Made by a program: the position numbers and the translations under genes. The notes under the pieces were generated by a model. It ran no database searches. It saw only the letters and a program-made list of their open reading frames with translations, and was not told the origin of the DNA. Positions 54,614-62,983 of a stretch of DNA of 64,000 nt are shown in pieces. Positions within the stretch are counted from its first letter, which is position 1; each line of letters opens with the position of its first letter. This DNA is from an uncultured Steroidobacter sp. (GTDB lineage: Bacteria; Pseudomonadota; Gammaproteobacteria; Steroidobacterales; Steroidobacteraceae), in the NCBI GenBank assembly GCA_937864115.1, contig CALMII010000059.1:1-64000 (forward strand), in the 5' to 3' direction.

Positions 54614-56509
54614 ATGCCTCTGTCTTCTCTAGATCTCCACCTCTTCGGCGAAGGCAACCACCACCACATCTATCGCAAGCTCGGTGCGCATGCGGATGCG
54701 GTGGACGGTGTGGCCGGCACGCGCTTCGCGGTCTGGGCGCCCAATGCCGGCGAGGTGCATCTGGTCGGCGATTTCAACGACTGGAACGATCGCGCCAATC
54801 CCCTGCAGCGCATCGAGTACTCGGGCGTGTGGCAGATCTTCATGCCGCATCTCGGTCCGGGAACGCTGTACAAATTCGCGATCACGACGCAGCAGGGGCA
54901 GCGGGTGCTCAAGTCGGATCCGTATGGCTTCCAGATGCAGCTGCGTCCGGACAATGCCTCCATCGTCGCCGATCTGTCCGGCCACGCGTGGGGCGATGCG
55001 CAATGGATGACGCAGCGCTCGCGCTGGGATCCGCAGCGCGCGCCGATCTCGATCTACGAAGTGCATCCCGGTTCATGGCGCCGCTCCTGGCATCGCAAGC
55101 CCGCGTTCCTGACCTGGGATGAACTGGCGGATCAGCTCATTCCTTACGTGCAGGATCTCGGCTACACGCACATCGAACTCATCGGCGTGGCCGAACATCC
55201 CTTCGACGGCTCGTGGGGCTACCAGGTGCTGGGTCACTTCGCGCCGACGGCGCGTCACGGCTCGCCGCAGGACTTCAAGCGTTTCGTGGATCGCTGTCAC
55301 CAGGCCGGCATCGGCGTGTTCATCGACTGGGTGCCCGCGCACTTTCCGCGCGACGCGCACGGACTCGCCGAGTTCGATGGCACGCATCTCTACGAGCATC
55401 AGGACAGCCGCCGCGGCGAGCATGTCGAATGGGGAACCAAGATCTTCAACTACGGCCGCCACGAAGTGCGCAACTTCCTGGTGTCGAATGCCGTGTTCTG
55501 GCTGGAGGAGTACCACATCGACGGACTGCGCGTGGATGCGGTCGCCTCGATGCTGTATCTCGACTACGCGCGCAATCCCGGCGAATGGTTGCCCAACCAG
55601 TACGGCGGTCGCGAGAATCTGGAAGCCATCGATTTCCTCAAGCAGCTCAACTGGACCATCGGCCACTACTTCCCCGGCGTCGTGACGATGGCGGAGGAAT
55701 CGAGCGCCTTTCCCGGCGTGACGCGCCCGGTGCATCTCGGCGGTCTGGGCTTCTGGTTCAAGTGGAACATGGGCTGGATGAACGACACGCTGCGCTACAT
55801 GGCGCTCGATCCCATCCATCGCCGCCACGAACACAGTCTCATCACGTTCTCGTTCATGTACGCATTCTCCGAGAACTACATCCTGCCGCTGTCGCACGAC
55901 GAGGTCGTGCACGGCAAGCGTTCGCTGCTCGACAAGATGCCGGGCGATGAATGGCGCAAGTGCGCGAACTATCGCCTGCTGATCGGCTACCAGACCGCGC
56001 ATCCCGGCAAGAAGCTCATGTTCATGGGCGGCGAATTCGGCCAGTGGCACGAGTGGCGCGACTACGAGGATCTCGCCTGGGCCGCGCTCGAACATCCGCA
56101 TCACCGCCAGTTGCAGGACTGGAACCGCGCGCTCAACCGGCTGTATCGCGACTATCCGGAGCTGCACGCCAGCGAACACGACTGGCAGGGATTCCGCTGG
56201 ATCGAGGTCGACAATCGCGACGAAAGCGTCTTCGCATTCTCGCGTCAGCGGTTGCCGGGCGAGGGCGGCACGCATCTCGTCATCGTCTTCAATGCAACGC
56301 CCGTGCCGCGCGCCGGCTACGTGCTCGGCGTGCCCGAGGCCGGCACGTATCAGAAGATCCTCGACGGTGATTCACCGGCATTCGGCGGTTCCGGTTATTC
56401 GCAGCAGAGCGTCGTCACCGCGGACCCCGACTCCTTCCGCGATTTTCCGGCACGAATCACGCTCGATCTGCCGCCGCTCGCCATGATGGTGTGGGCGCGC
56501 GAGGTGTGA
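54614..56509 (+). CDS. glgB: 1,4-alpha-glucan branching enzyme
   Basis: A 631-aa GH13 enzyme that makes alpha-1,6 branches. The CBM48 module at the N-terminus shows FAVWAPNAGEVHLVGDFNDW. Catalytic text: LRVDAVASMLYLDYAR (nucleophile Asp), TMAEESSAFPGVTRP (acid Glu) and LSHDEVVHGKRSLL (third Asp). It is shorter than the E. coli enzyme because it lacks the extra N1 module. The start at 54614 directly follows a hairpin repeat. Confidence 0.96.
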   Translation: MPLSSLDLHLFGEGNHHHIYRKLGAHADAVDGVAGTRFAVWAPNAGEVHLVGDFNDWNDRANPLQRIEYSGVWQIFMPHLGPGTLYKFAITTQQGQRVLKSDPYGFQMQLRPDNASIVADLSGHAWGDAQWMTQRSRWDPQRAPISIYEVHPGSWRRSWHRKPAFLTWDELADQLIPYVQDLGYTHIELIGVAEHPFDGSWGYQVLGHFAPTARHGSPQDFKRFVDRCHQAGIGVFIDWVPAHFPRDAHGLAEFDGTHLYEHQDSRRGEHVEWGTKIFNYGRHEVRNFLVSNAVFWLEEYHIDGLRVDAVASMLYLDYARNPGEWLPNQYGGRENLEAIDFLKQLNWTIGHYFPGVVTMAEESSAFPGVTRPVHLGGLGFWFKWNMGWMNDTLRYMALDPIHRRHEHSLITFSFMYAFSENYILPLSHDEVVHGKRSLLDKMPGDEWRKCANYRLLIGYQTAHPGKKLMFMGGEFGQWHEWRDYEDLAWAALEHPHHRQLQDWNRALNRLYRDYPELHASEHDWQGFRWIEVDNRDESVFAFSRQRLPGEGGTHLVIVFNATPVPRAGYVLGVPEAGTYQKILDGDSPAFGGSGYSQQSVVTADPDSFRDFPARITLDLPPLAMMVWAREV

Positions 56510-56522
56510 TCTTCCCGTCTTC

Positions 56523-56613
56523 CTGTAGGTCAGGCTTCAGCCTGACTCTTCAGAAGCCGGCTGAAGCCGGCCCCACAGGAAGATGAGGAGTCAGGCTGAA
56601 GCCTGACCTACAG
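56523..56613. repeat. REP-like bipartite palindrome, copy 8
   Basis: GTCAGGCTTCAGCCTGAC, then a GCCGGCTGAAGCCGGC palindrome, then a second GTCAGGCTGAAGCCTGAC. It lies between glgB and glgX. Confidence 0.9.
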
Positions 56614-56640
56614 GAAGATCACGCGTTAGACTGCGGTCGC

Positions 56641-58797
56641 ATGGACTATTCGAATGTCACTCTGCAACCGGGCTCGCCCGAACCGCTCGGCGCCACACTG
56701 ACCGCGGAGGGCGTCAACTTCGCCGTGTACTCCAGTGGTGCAGCGAAGGTCGAGCTGTGCCTCTTTGATGCAGACGGCGGCACTGAACTCACGCGACTGC
56801 CGCTGCCGGAACGCACCGAGAATGTCTGGCACGGGTTTCTGCCGCTGCCGCACGGCGTCGCCGACGTGGTCTACGGCTTCCGTGCCTATGGCCCATTCGA
56901 TGCGACCTACGGACTGCGCTACAACGGCGCAAAGCTGCTGCTCGATCCCTACGCGCGCGCGCTGGCAGGAAAGTTCGAGTGGGATGATGCCCTGCTCGGC
57001 TCGATACCCTCGGACGATGCATCGATTCCCGAAACGCTCAGCTCCGTCGACAGCGCGCCGTTCAACTACAAGGCGCGCGTCATCGACAATGGCTTCGACT
57101 GGGGCGAGGACCGTCCGCCGGCCACACCATGGCGCGATACCGTCATCTACGAGGCTCACGTCAAGGGCTTCACCAAGCTGCATCCGCGCGTTCCCGAACA
57201 GGAACGCGGCACGTACCTGGGTCTCGCGCATCCCGAGGTCGTCTCGTATCTGAAGCACCTCGGCATCACCGCCGTCGAACTGCTGCCGGTGCAGGCGTTC
57301 GTGCCGGAACGCTTTCTCGCCGCGAAGCACCTCGTGAATTACTGGGGTTACAGTTCGCTCGCCTGGTTCGCGCCGTCGCCGCAGTATTCGCTCGCCGATC
57401 CGGTGCGCGAATTCAAGTCGATGGTGAAGGCGCTGCATGCCGCCGGGATCGAAGTCATTCTCGACGTGGTCTTCAATCACACGGTCGAAGGCAGCGAGCA
57501 CGGGCCGACGCTGAGTCTGCGCGGCTTCGACAACACGGCCTACTACAAGCTGGAGCCGACGAATCTCCGCTACTACGTGAACCGTTCCGGCACCGGCAAC
57601 ACCCTCGGCATGGAACACGCCGCGACGCGCCAGCTCATCATCGACTGCCTGAAATACTGGGTCGAGGAAATGCACGTCGACGGCTTCCGCTTCGATCTCG
57701 CGGCGGTGCTGGGCCGCGAAGGCGGACGCTTCCGCACCGACGCGGCCTTTTTCAAGCAGGTGGCCGCCGAGCCGACGCTGCGCTACGTCAAGCTGATCGC
57801 CGAGCCGTGGGACATCGGCCCTGGCGGTTACCAGCTCGGCCATTTTCCGGCGCAATGGGCCGAGTGGAACGATCTCTATCGCGACACCATGCGCAGCTTC
57901 TGGCGCAGCAATCCCGGCATCCTCGGCAATTTCGCCGAACGCTTCGCCGGATCGAGCGACCTGTTTCGCAACAGTGGGCGGCGTCCGACGGCCAGCATCA
58001 ACTACGCCGCCTGTCACGACGGCTTCACGCTGTACGACACCACGGCCTACGACGAGAAGCACAACGAAGCGAACCTCGAAGACAACCGCGACGGCCACAA
58101 CCACAACCTGAGCTGGAACTGCGGCATCGAAGGCCCGACCGACGATGAAAGCGTCGTCGAGCTGCGCGAACGCCAGGTACGCAACCTGCTCGCGACCGTG
58201 CTGCTGTCGCAGGGCGTGCCGATGCTGCAGGCCGGCGACGAATTCGGCCGCACGCAGCAGGGCAACAACAATGCCTACTGCCAGGACAACGAGATCAGCT
58301 GGGTCGACTGGGATCTCGCCGCGCGTCGCAGCTGGCTGATCACGTTCGTGCGGCAACTGCTGACGCTGCGCCGCCAGGCGCCGGGCCTGCGTCGCGATAC
58401 CTTTCTCAAGGGCGCGCGACAGGTCGATCGCGAACACAAGGACGTGAGCTGGCGACATCCGCTGGGCCATGAACTCACCGCCGGCGACTGGCATGCCCAG
58501 GACGCCCGCGCCATCGGCGTGCTGATCGGCCAGGCCTTCACCGATCCGCATGGAACACCGAACGGTCATCTGCTGTTTCTGTGCAATGCCGGCGACCAGC
58601 CCGTCGATTTCAAACTCCCCGCGCCGGTGACCAACGCCGTATGGCAGATCGTGTTCGACACCGCGCGCTGGCGCGCCAACGACCTGGGCAATCGCATCGC
58701 CGCCGGCGACAACTGCGTCCTCGCGCCGCACTCCTGCGCGCTGCTCGCCGATGGCGATGCGCCGCTGAGCGTGCGCGCGGGCTTTTCGCTTTCGTGA
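56641..58797 (+). CDS. glgX: Glycogen debranching enzyme (isoamylase type)
   Basis: A 718-aa GH13 enzyme that cleaves alpha-1,6 branches after phosphorolysis. A CBM48 module (GVNFAVYSSGAAKVELCLF) precedes the barrel: VNYWGYSSLAWFAPSPQY, DVVFNHTVEGSE, GFRFDLAAVLGRE (nucleophile Asp), LIAEPWDIGPGGYQLG (Glu) and ACHDGFTLYD (Asp). The start at 56641 is 28 bases beyond a REP-like element. It belongs to the glycogen cluster. Confidence 0.96.
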   Translation: MDYSNVTLQPGSPEPLGATLTAEGVNFAVYSSGAAKVELCLFDADGGTELTRLPLPERTENVWHGFLPLPHGVADVVYGFRAYGPFDATYGLRYNGAKLLLDPYARALAGKFEWDDALLGSIPSDDASIPETLSSVDSAPFNYKARVIDNGFDWGEDRPPATPWRDTVIYEAHVKGFTKLHPRVPEQERGTYLGLAHPEVVSYLKHLGITAVELLPVQAFVPERFLAAKHLVNYWGYSSLAWFAPSPQYSLADPVREFKSMVKALHAAGIEVILDVVFNHTVEGSEHGPTLSLRGFDNTAYYKLEPTNLRYYVNRSGTGNTLGMEHAATRQLIIDCLKYWVEEMHVDGFRFDLAAVLGREGGRFRTDAAFFKQVAAEPTLRYVKLIAEPWDIGPGGYQLGHFPAQWAEWNDLYRDTMRSFWRSNPGILGNFAERFAGSSDLFRNSGRRPTASINYAACHDGFTLYDTTAYDEKHNEANLEDNRDGHNHNLSWNCGIEGPTDDESVVELRERQVRNLLATVLLSQGVPMLQAGDEFGRTQQGNNNAYCQDNEISWVDWDLAARRSWLITFVRQLLTLRRQAPGLRRDTFLKGARQVDREHKDVSWRHPLGHELTAGDWHAQDARAIGVLIGQAFTDPHGTPNGHLLFLCNAGDQPVDFKLPAPVTNAVWQIVFDTARWRANDLGNRIAAGDNCVLAPHSCALLADGDAPLSVRAGFSLS

Positions 58798-58808
58798 AGA
58801 TAAAGAGG

Positions 58809-58916
58809 AAGAAGAATTTTCCACGGGGGACACGGGGAACACGGGGTTTCGGAACAGAAACTTCTTTCCCCGTGCTCCCCGTGACCCCATTCTTCCCCCG
58901 TGGAGAATTCTTCTTT
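58809..58916. repeat. Hairpin between glgX and malQ
   Basis: Left arm about 58809-58846 (AAGAAGAATTTTCCACGGGG, then GACACGGGGAACACGGGG) and right arm about 58868-58916 (CCCCGTGCTCCCCGTGACCC, then CCGTGGAGAATTCTTCTTT) pair imperfectly. It is a third repeat family among the glycogen gene junctions. Confidence 0.8.
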
Positions 58917-58975
58917 CTTGATCTTCGCTCTGTGATCTCCGTGTGAAACTTCCTGCCCTTTCCCGGTAGAGACGC

Positions 58976-61171
58976 ATGAAGAAAGATCCGCTCGATCGGC
59001 TCGCGAAGCTCTACGGCATTGCCGGGTCGTACTACGACTTTCGCGGCGATCTGCACGAGGTGTCGCGCGCCAGTCGCATCGCAATTCTCGCCGGACTCGG
59101 AGTCGAGGCTGCGGACGAGCAGGCGATCGACACGGCGATTCACGCCTTCGAGTCGTCACGCTGGATGCGGGCCGTGCCGCCGGCAGTCGTGTGTACGGCC
59201 GGCGGGAAGATACAGGTGCCGATTGCGTTGCCGGTCGATCTGCATGCGACGCAGGTGAGCTGGACGCTGACGCGTGAGGATGGCGCGCAGCAGAAAGGTG
59301 CGGCGCCGTTGAAGAAGCTCGAGGTCGCCGAGCGCGGCGTGCTCGATGGACGGCGGTTCGTGCGCGTGCTGCTCGATCTGCCTGGCGATCTGCCGCTGGG
59401 TTATCACCAGATCACGGTCACGCTCGACACCGGGCTGAGCGCGCAGACGCGCCTGATCGTCGCGCCCTCGCACTGCCATCAGCCTGCCGGCATCGCTGCC
59501 GGGCAGCGCGCCTGGGGCATTGCCGTGCAGCTGTATTCGCTGCGTTCCGCAGACAACTGGGGGATGGGTGATTTCCGCGATCTGCGCGAACTCATCACGT
59601 TCGCCGCGCCGCTCGGCTGCACGCTCGTCGGTCTGAATCCGCTGCATGCGCTCATGCCGGCCGATCCGTCGCACATCAGTCCGTACAGTCCGTCCAGCCG
59701 ACAGTTTCTCAACGTGCTCTACATCAGTGTGCCCGAGGTGCCGGAGTTCGCCGAATGCGCCGCGGCGCAGGCGCGGGTCGCCAGCGCGGAATTCCAGGAG
59801 CAACTGCAGCGAATGCGCGTGCCCGCGAACGTCGACTACGCCGGTGTCGCGCGCGCCAAGTTCGAGATCCTGCGGCAGTTGTACGAACACTTCCGCGAAC
59901 GGCATCTGCAGAAGGAGTCGCCGCGCGCTGTCGCCTTCCGCAACTATGTCGAAGCGCGCGGCGAGCCCCTGCAGCTGCACGCGATCTACGACGCACTCGA
60001 TGCCGACTTCCGCCTGCAGGGCCCGCAGTACTGGGGCTGGCCGAGCTGGCCGGAGGACTATCGCGATCCCGCATCGTCCAGCGTCAATCGCTTTGCGCGC
60101 GACCGCGTTGCCGAAGTCGAGTACTTCCTGTGGCTGCAGTGGCTCGCCGAAGCGCAGCTCGACGAGGCACAGAAACTCGCGCGCGCGAGCGGCATGTCGA
60201 TCGGCCTCTACGGCGATGTCGCCGTCGGCGCCAATCCCGGCGGCTCGGAAACCTGGGCGAACCGGCATCTGTATCTGCAATCGGCGTCCGTCGGCGCGCC
60301 GCCCGACGCGCTGGCGCTGAAAGGCCAGGACTGGGGCATTCCGCCGCAGAATCCTTTCGAACTCGCGAACCAGGCGTACCAGCCCTTCATCGTCATGGTC
60401 CGCAACAACATGCGTTCCGTGGCGGCACTGCGCTTCGATCACGTGATGACGCTGTTCCGTCTGTGGTGGGTGCCGCGCGGCATGATCTCCGCGCACGGCA
60501 CCTACGTGCGTTATCCGCTGCAGGACCTGATCGCGATCCTCGCGCTGGAGAGCGTGCGGCATCACTGCGCCGTGATCGGCGAGGACCTCGGCACCGTGCC
60601 GGAGGAAGTGCGCGTGGCGATGGAGCACTACCAGCTCAATCACTACAAGGTGCTGCTGTTCGAGCAGGCCGATGGCGCATTCAAGGCGCCGTCGGAGTAC
60701 GTGAAAAACGCGCTGGCGACGGTGACCACGCACGATCTGCCGACACTGCGCAGCTGGTGGGAAAGCCACGACATCGATTTGCGCCAGCAGCTGAATCTCT
60801 ATCCCAGCGAGGCCGTGCTGCAGAGCGTACGGGCGGCACGCGCCCTGGAGCTGCCCGCCATGATGGCGGCGCTCGTCCGTGCAGGCTTGTGGCACTGGCA
60901 ACCGCACGAGCCGTTGCCGCCGTACTCGCCCGCGCTGGCGCGTGCGATCCATGCATTCCTCGGACTGTCCAACGCGAATTTCGCGATGGTCCAGATCGAA
61001 GACCTGATCGGCATGATTCCGCCCGTCAACGTACCGGGCACCGACAAGGAACATGCGAACTGGCAGCGCAAGGTGGCGCTCGATACGCGCGAAATCTTTG
61101 CGCGCCAGGACGTGAAAGACATGCTCGATGCCATGAACCGCGCGAGGCGGGGGGAGAATCCGAATGCATAA
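58976..61171 (+). CDS. malQ: 4-alpha-glucanotransferase (amylomaltase)
   Basis: A 731-aa GH77 enzyme that rearranges maltodextrins. Conserved text: AVQLYSLRSADNWGMGDF, GLNPLHALMPADP, SPYSPSSRQFLNVLYI, LRFDHVMTLFRLWWVP (nucleophile Asp), VIGEDLGTVPEEVR (Glu) and TTHDLPTLRSWW (Asp). The last codons overlap the VOC-protein start by 8 bases, so the two are translationally coupled. It completes the glycogen degradation set. Confidence 0.95.
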   Translation: MKKDPLDRLAKLYGIAGSYYDFRGDLHEVSRASRIAILAGLGVEAADEQAIDTAIHAFESSRWMRAVPPAVVCTAGGKIQVPIALPVDLHATQVSWTLTREDGAQQKGAAPLKKLEVAERGVLDGRRFVRVLLDLPGDLPLGYHQITVTLDTGLSAQTRLIVAPSHCHQPAGIAAGQRAWGIAVQLYSLRSADNWGMGDFRDLRELITFAAPLGCTLVGLNPLHALMPADPSHISPYSPSSRQFLNVLYISVPEVPEFAECAAAQARVASAEFQEQLQRMRVPANVDYAGVARAKFEILRQLYEHFRERHLQKESPRAVAFRNYVEARGEPLQLHAIYDALDADFRLQGPQYWGWPSWPEDYRDPASSSVNRFARDRVAEVEYFLWLQWLAEAQLDEAQKLARASGMSIGLYGDVAVGANPGGSETWANRHLYLQSASVGAPPDALALKGQDWGIPPQNPFELANQAYQPFIVMVRNNMRSVAALRFDHVMTLFRLWWVPRGMISAHGTYVRYPLQDLIAILALESVRHHCAVIGEDLGTVPEEVRVAMEHYQLNHYKVLLFEQADGAFKAPSEYVKNALATVTTHDLPTLRSWWESHDIDLRQQLNLYPSEAVLQSVRAARALELPAMMAALVRAGLWHWQPHEPLPPYSPALARAIHAFLGLSNANFAMVQIEDLIGMIPPVNVPGTDKEHANWQRKVALDTREIFARQDVKDMLDAMNRARRGENPNA

Positions 61172-61547
61172 GAGCCGACTCGCCGGATTCATCATCGACT
61201 GCAACACGCCGGACCTCGAACAGGCCGCCGCCTTCTGGAGCGCGGCGCTCGGCTACCCGCTGTGCCCGCGCGCCGAGGAGCATGCGCCGCAGAAGTATCG
61301 CGAGATGCTGACGGGCGAGAACGGCCTGCACATCGAAGTGCAGAGCGTGGACCACGGCAGTCGCGTGCATCTCGACATCGAAACCGACGACATCGAAGCC
61401 GAGGTCGCCCGACTGGAGGCGCTCGGCGCAAAACGCGTCGAGAAGGGCCTGCGGTGGTGGGTGATGGAAGCGCCCACCGGACAGCGGTTCTGCGTCGTGC
61501 GACCGCAGCGGGCGGATTTCGCGACCGGCGCGAAGGCGTGGAAGTAG
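61164..61547 (+). CDS. VOC-superfamily (glyoxalase-like) protein
   Basis: A 127-aa protein with paired beta-alpha-beta-beta-beta units: FIIDCNTPDLEQAAAFWSAA at the start and HLDIETDDIEAEVARLEALG later. A possible metal-binding set (His, Glu) is present. Function could be metal-dependent lyase/dioxygenase or antibiotic binding; no more can be said. It begins inside malQ, so it is co-expressed with it. Confidence 0.85.
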   Translation: MHKSRLAGFIIDCNTPDLEQAAAFWSAALGYPLCPRAEEHAPQKYREMLTGENGLHIEVQSVDHGSRVHLDIETDDIEAEVARLEALGAKRVEKGLRWWVMEAPTGQRFCVVRPQRADFATGAKAWK

Positions 61548-61572
61548 AGGGGCGCGACGGATTGCGGCCGTA

Positions 61573-61634
61573 GACCATTCGACGACCTATCGTAAAACGG
61601 TCCGGACTATTTTACGATCCATCGCTGAATGGTC
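61573..61634. promoter_or_regulatory. Coaxial nested dyad upstream of the AAA ATPase
   Basis: Three inverted pairs share one centre at 61603.5: outer GACCATTC (61573-61580)/GAATGGTC (61627-61634), middle ATCGTAAAA (61589-61597)/TTTTACGAT (61610-61618) and inner TCCGGA (61601-61606). Spacing between outer and middle arms is 8 bases on both sides. It ends 17 bases before the ATPase start, so it is likely an operator over the promoter. Confidence 0.7.
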
Positions 61635-61651
61635 CAGGCGATGAATTCCCC

Positions 61652-62854
61652 ATGACGACTCCCCGGCTGCGTCTGTATGACACCCTGCTCCAGGAGCACT
61701 TCGCCCGGAACCGGCAGATGGCGTTCGTCAGCGGTCCCAGGCAGGTGGGGAAGACCACGACGTGCCGACAGGAGGGCACGGACTACCTCAACTGGGACAA
61801 CACCGACGACCGTCGAGTGATCCTGCGGGGCCCTGCCGCCGTGGCGCAGCGTCTCGGCATGGATCAGCTTCGTACGCCGCTACCCGTCGTCGTGTTCGAT
61901 GAACTGCACAAGCACGTCAAATGGAAATCCTTCCTGAAGGGATTTTTCGATGTGTATGGCGAGCGCATCCGCATCATCGTGACGGGCAGCTCGCGGCTCG
62001 ATGTCTTCCGGCGCGGTGGCGACAGTCTGATGGGGCGTTACTTTCTGTATCGCATGCATCCATTCAGCGTTGCTGAATGCCTGCGCATTGCGGCGCCTTC
62101 CGAGCCGATCCGGCCGCCCATGCCGCTCCCCGACCCGGAATGGACCGCCTTGTGGGAGCACGGCGGTTTTCCCGAACCTTTCCTGCGGCGCGAGTCCAGT
62201 TTCACCGTTCGGTGGCGCGGGCTGCGCCACGACCAGCTCATGAAAGAGGACATCCGCGAAGTTGCGCAGATACAGGATCTGGGCGCACTCGAGCACCTGA
62301 GCATCCTGCTGGCAGAACGCAGCGCGCAGCAGCTGATCTTCTCCAGTCTTGCCCAGGAGGTGGGCATTGCGACCGACACGGTCCGCCGATGGCTGGACTT
62401 GCTGGAACGGCTGCATTTCGGTTTTCGCGTGAAACCATGGTTCGCCAACGTGACGAAGGCGCTGCGCAAGGAACCGAAATGGTTCCTGCGCGACTGGTCG
62501 GGCGTCGAAGATCCGGGAGCGCGCGCCGAGACGTTCGTGGCATGTCATCTGCTCAAGGCCGTGGAGGGCTGGTCGGATCGCGGCCTGGGCCGCTTCGAGC
62601 TGCGCTACCTGCGCGACAAGCTCAAGCGCGAAGTGGATTTCCTCGTCGTGCGCGACCGCAAGCCGTGGCTGCTCGTCGAAGTCAAAACGAGCGATACGGC
62701 CTTGTCGGACTCGTTGCGATACTTCCAGTCGGCGACGCGCGCGGCTCATGCATTCCAGGCGGTCATGGACCTGCCCTACGTCGATGTCGATTGCTTCAGC
62801 CGATCCGACCCGACGGTGGTGCCGGCACGGACCTTGTTGAGCCAGCTGCTGTAG
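61652..62854 (+). CDS. AAA+ ATPase with PD-(D/E)XK-like C-terminus (DUF4143 type)
   Basis: A 400-aa protein related in layout to the ATPase at 41283. Walker A is SGPRQVGKTT, Walker B VVVFDELHK, sensor IIVTGSSRLDV. The C-terminal domain ends REVDFLVVRDRKPWLLVEVK with a nuclease-like E-x-K. A helix-turn-helix-like stretch (QEVGIATDTVRRWLDLLERL) lies in the middle. It follows the glycogen cluster but is unrelated to it by function. The 62-bp coaxial dyad is directly upstream. Confidence 0.88.
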   Translation: MTTPRLRLYDTLLQEHFARNRQMAFVSGPRQVGKTTTCRQEGTDYLNWDNTDDRRVILRGPAAVAQRLGMDQLRTPLPVVVFDELHKHVKWKSFLKGFFDVYGERIRIIVTGSSRLDVFRRGGDSLMGRYFLYRMHPFSVAECLRIAAPSEPIRPPMPLPDPEWTALWEHGGFPEPFLRRESSFTVRWRGLRHDQLMKEDIREVAQIQDLGALEHLSILLAERSAQQLIFSSLAQEVGIATDTVRRWLDLLERLHFGFRVKPWFANVTKALRKEPKWFLRDWSGVEDPGARAETFVACHLLKAVEGWSDRGLGRFELRYLRDKLKREVDFLVVRDRKPWLLVEVKTSDTALSDSLRYFQSATRAAHAFQAVMDLPYVDVDCFSRSDPTVVPARTLLSQLL

Positions 62855-62983
62855 TCGGGATCCGCATGCAAAGAATTCTGGTTTTGATTGAAGTTCCTGC
62901 CGGTACCACGTAACTCTGCCGCCGCCGCTGCCGGTGACGACGCAACGGCAGAGAACAACGACTGACGGCGGTTCATCAAGACC

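Noticed and set aside
56626..58977. 783-aa open frame on the reverse strand opposite glgX
   Set aside because: Shadow of a G+C-rich gene; its sequence is Arg/Asp/Ala-rich with no motif, and glgX on the other strand has full family motifs.
59156..61207. 683-aa open frame on the reverse strand opposite malQ
   Set aside because: Same kind of shadow; malQ has all GH77 motifs in the forward frame.
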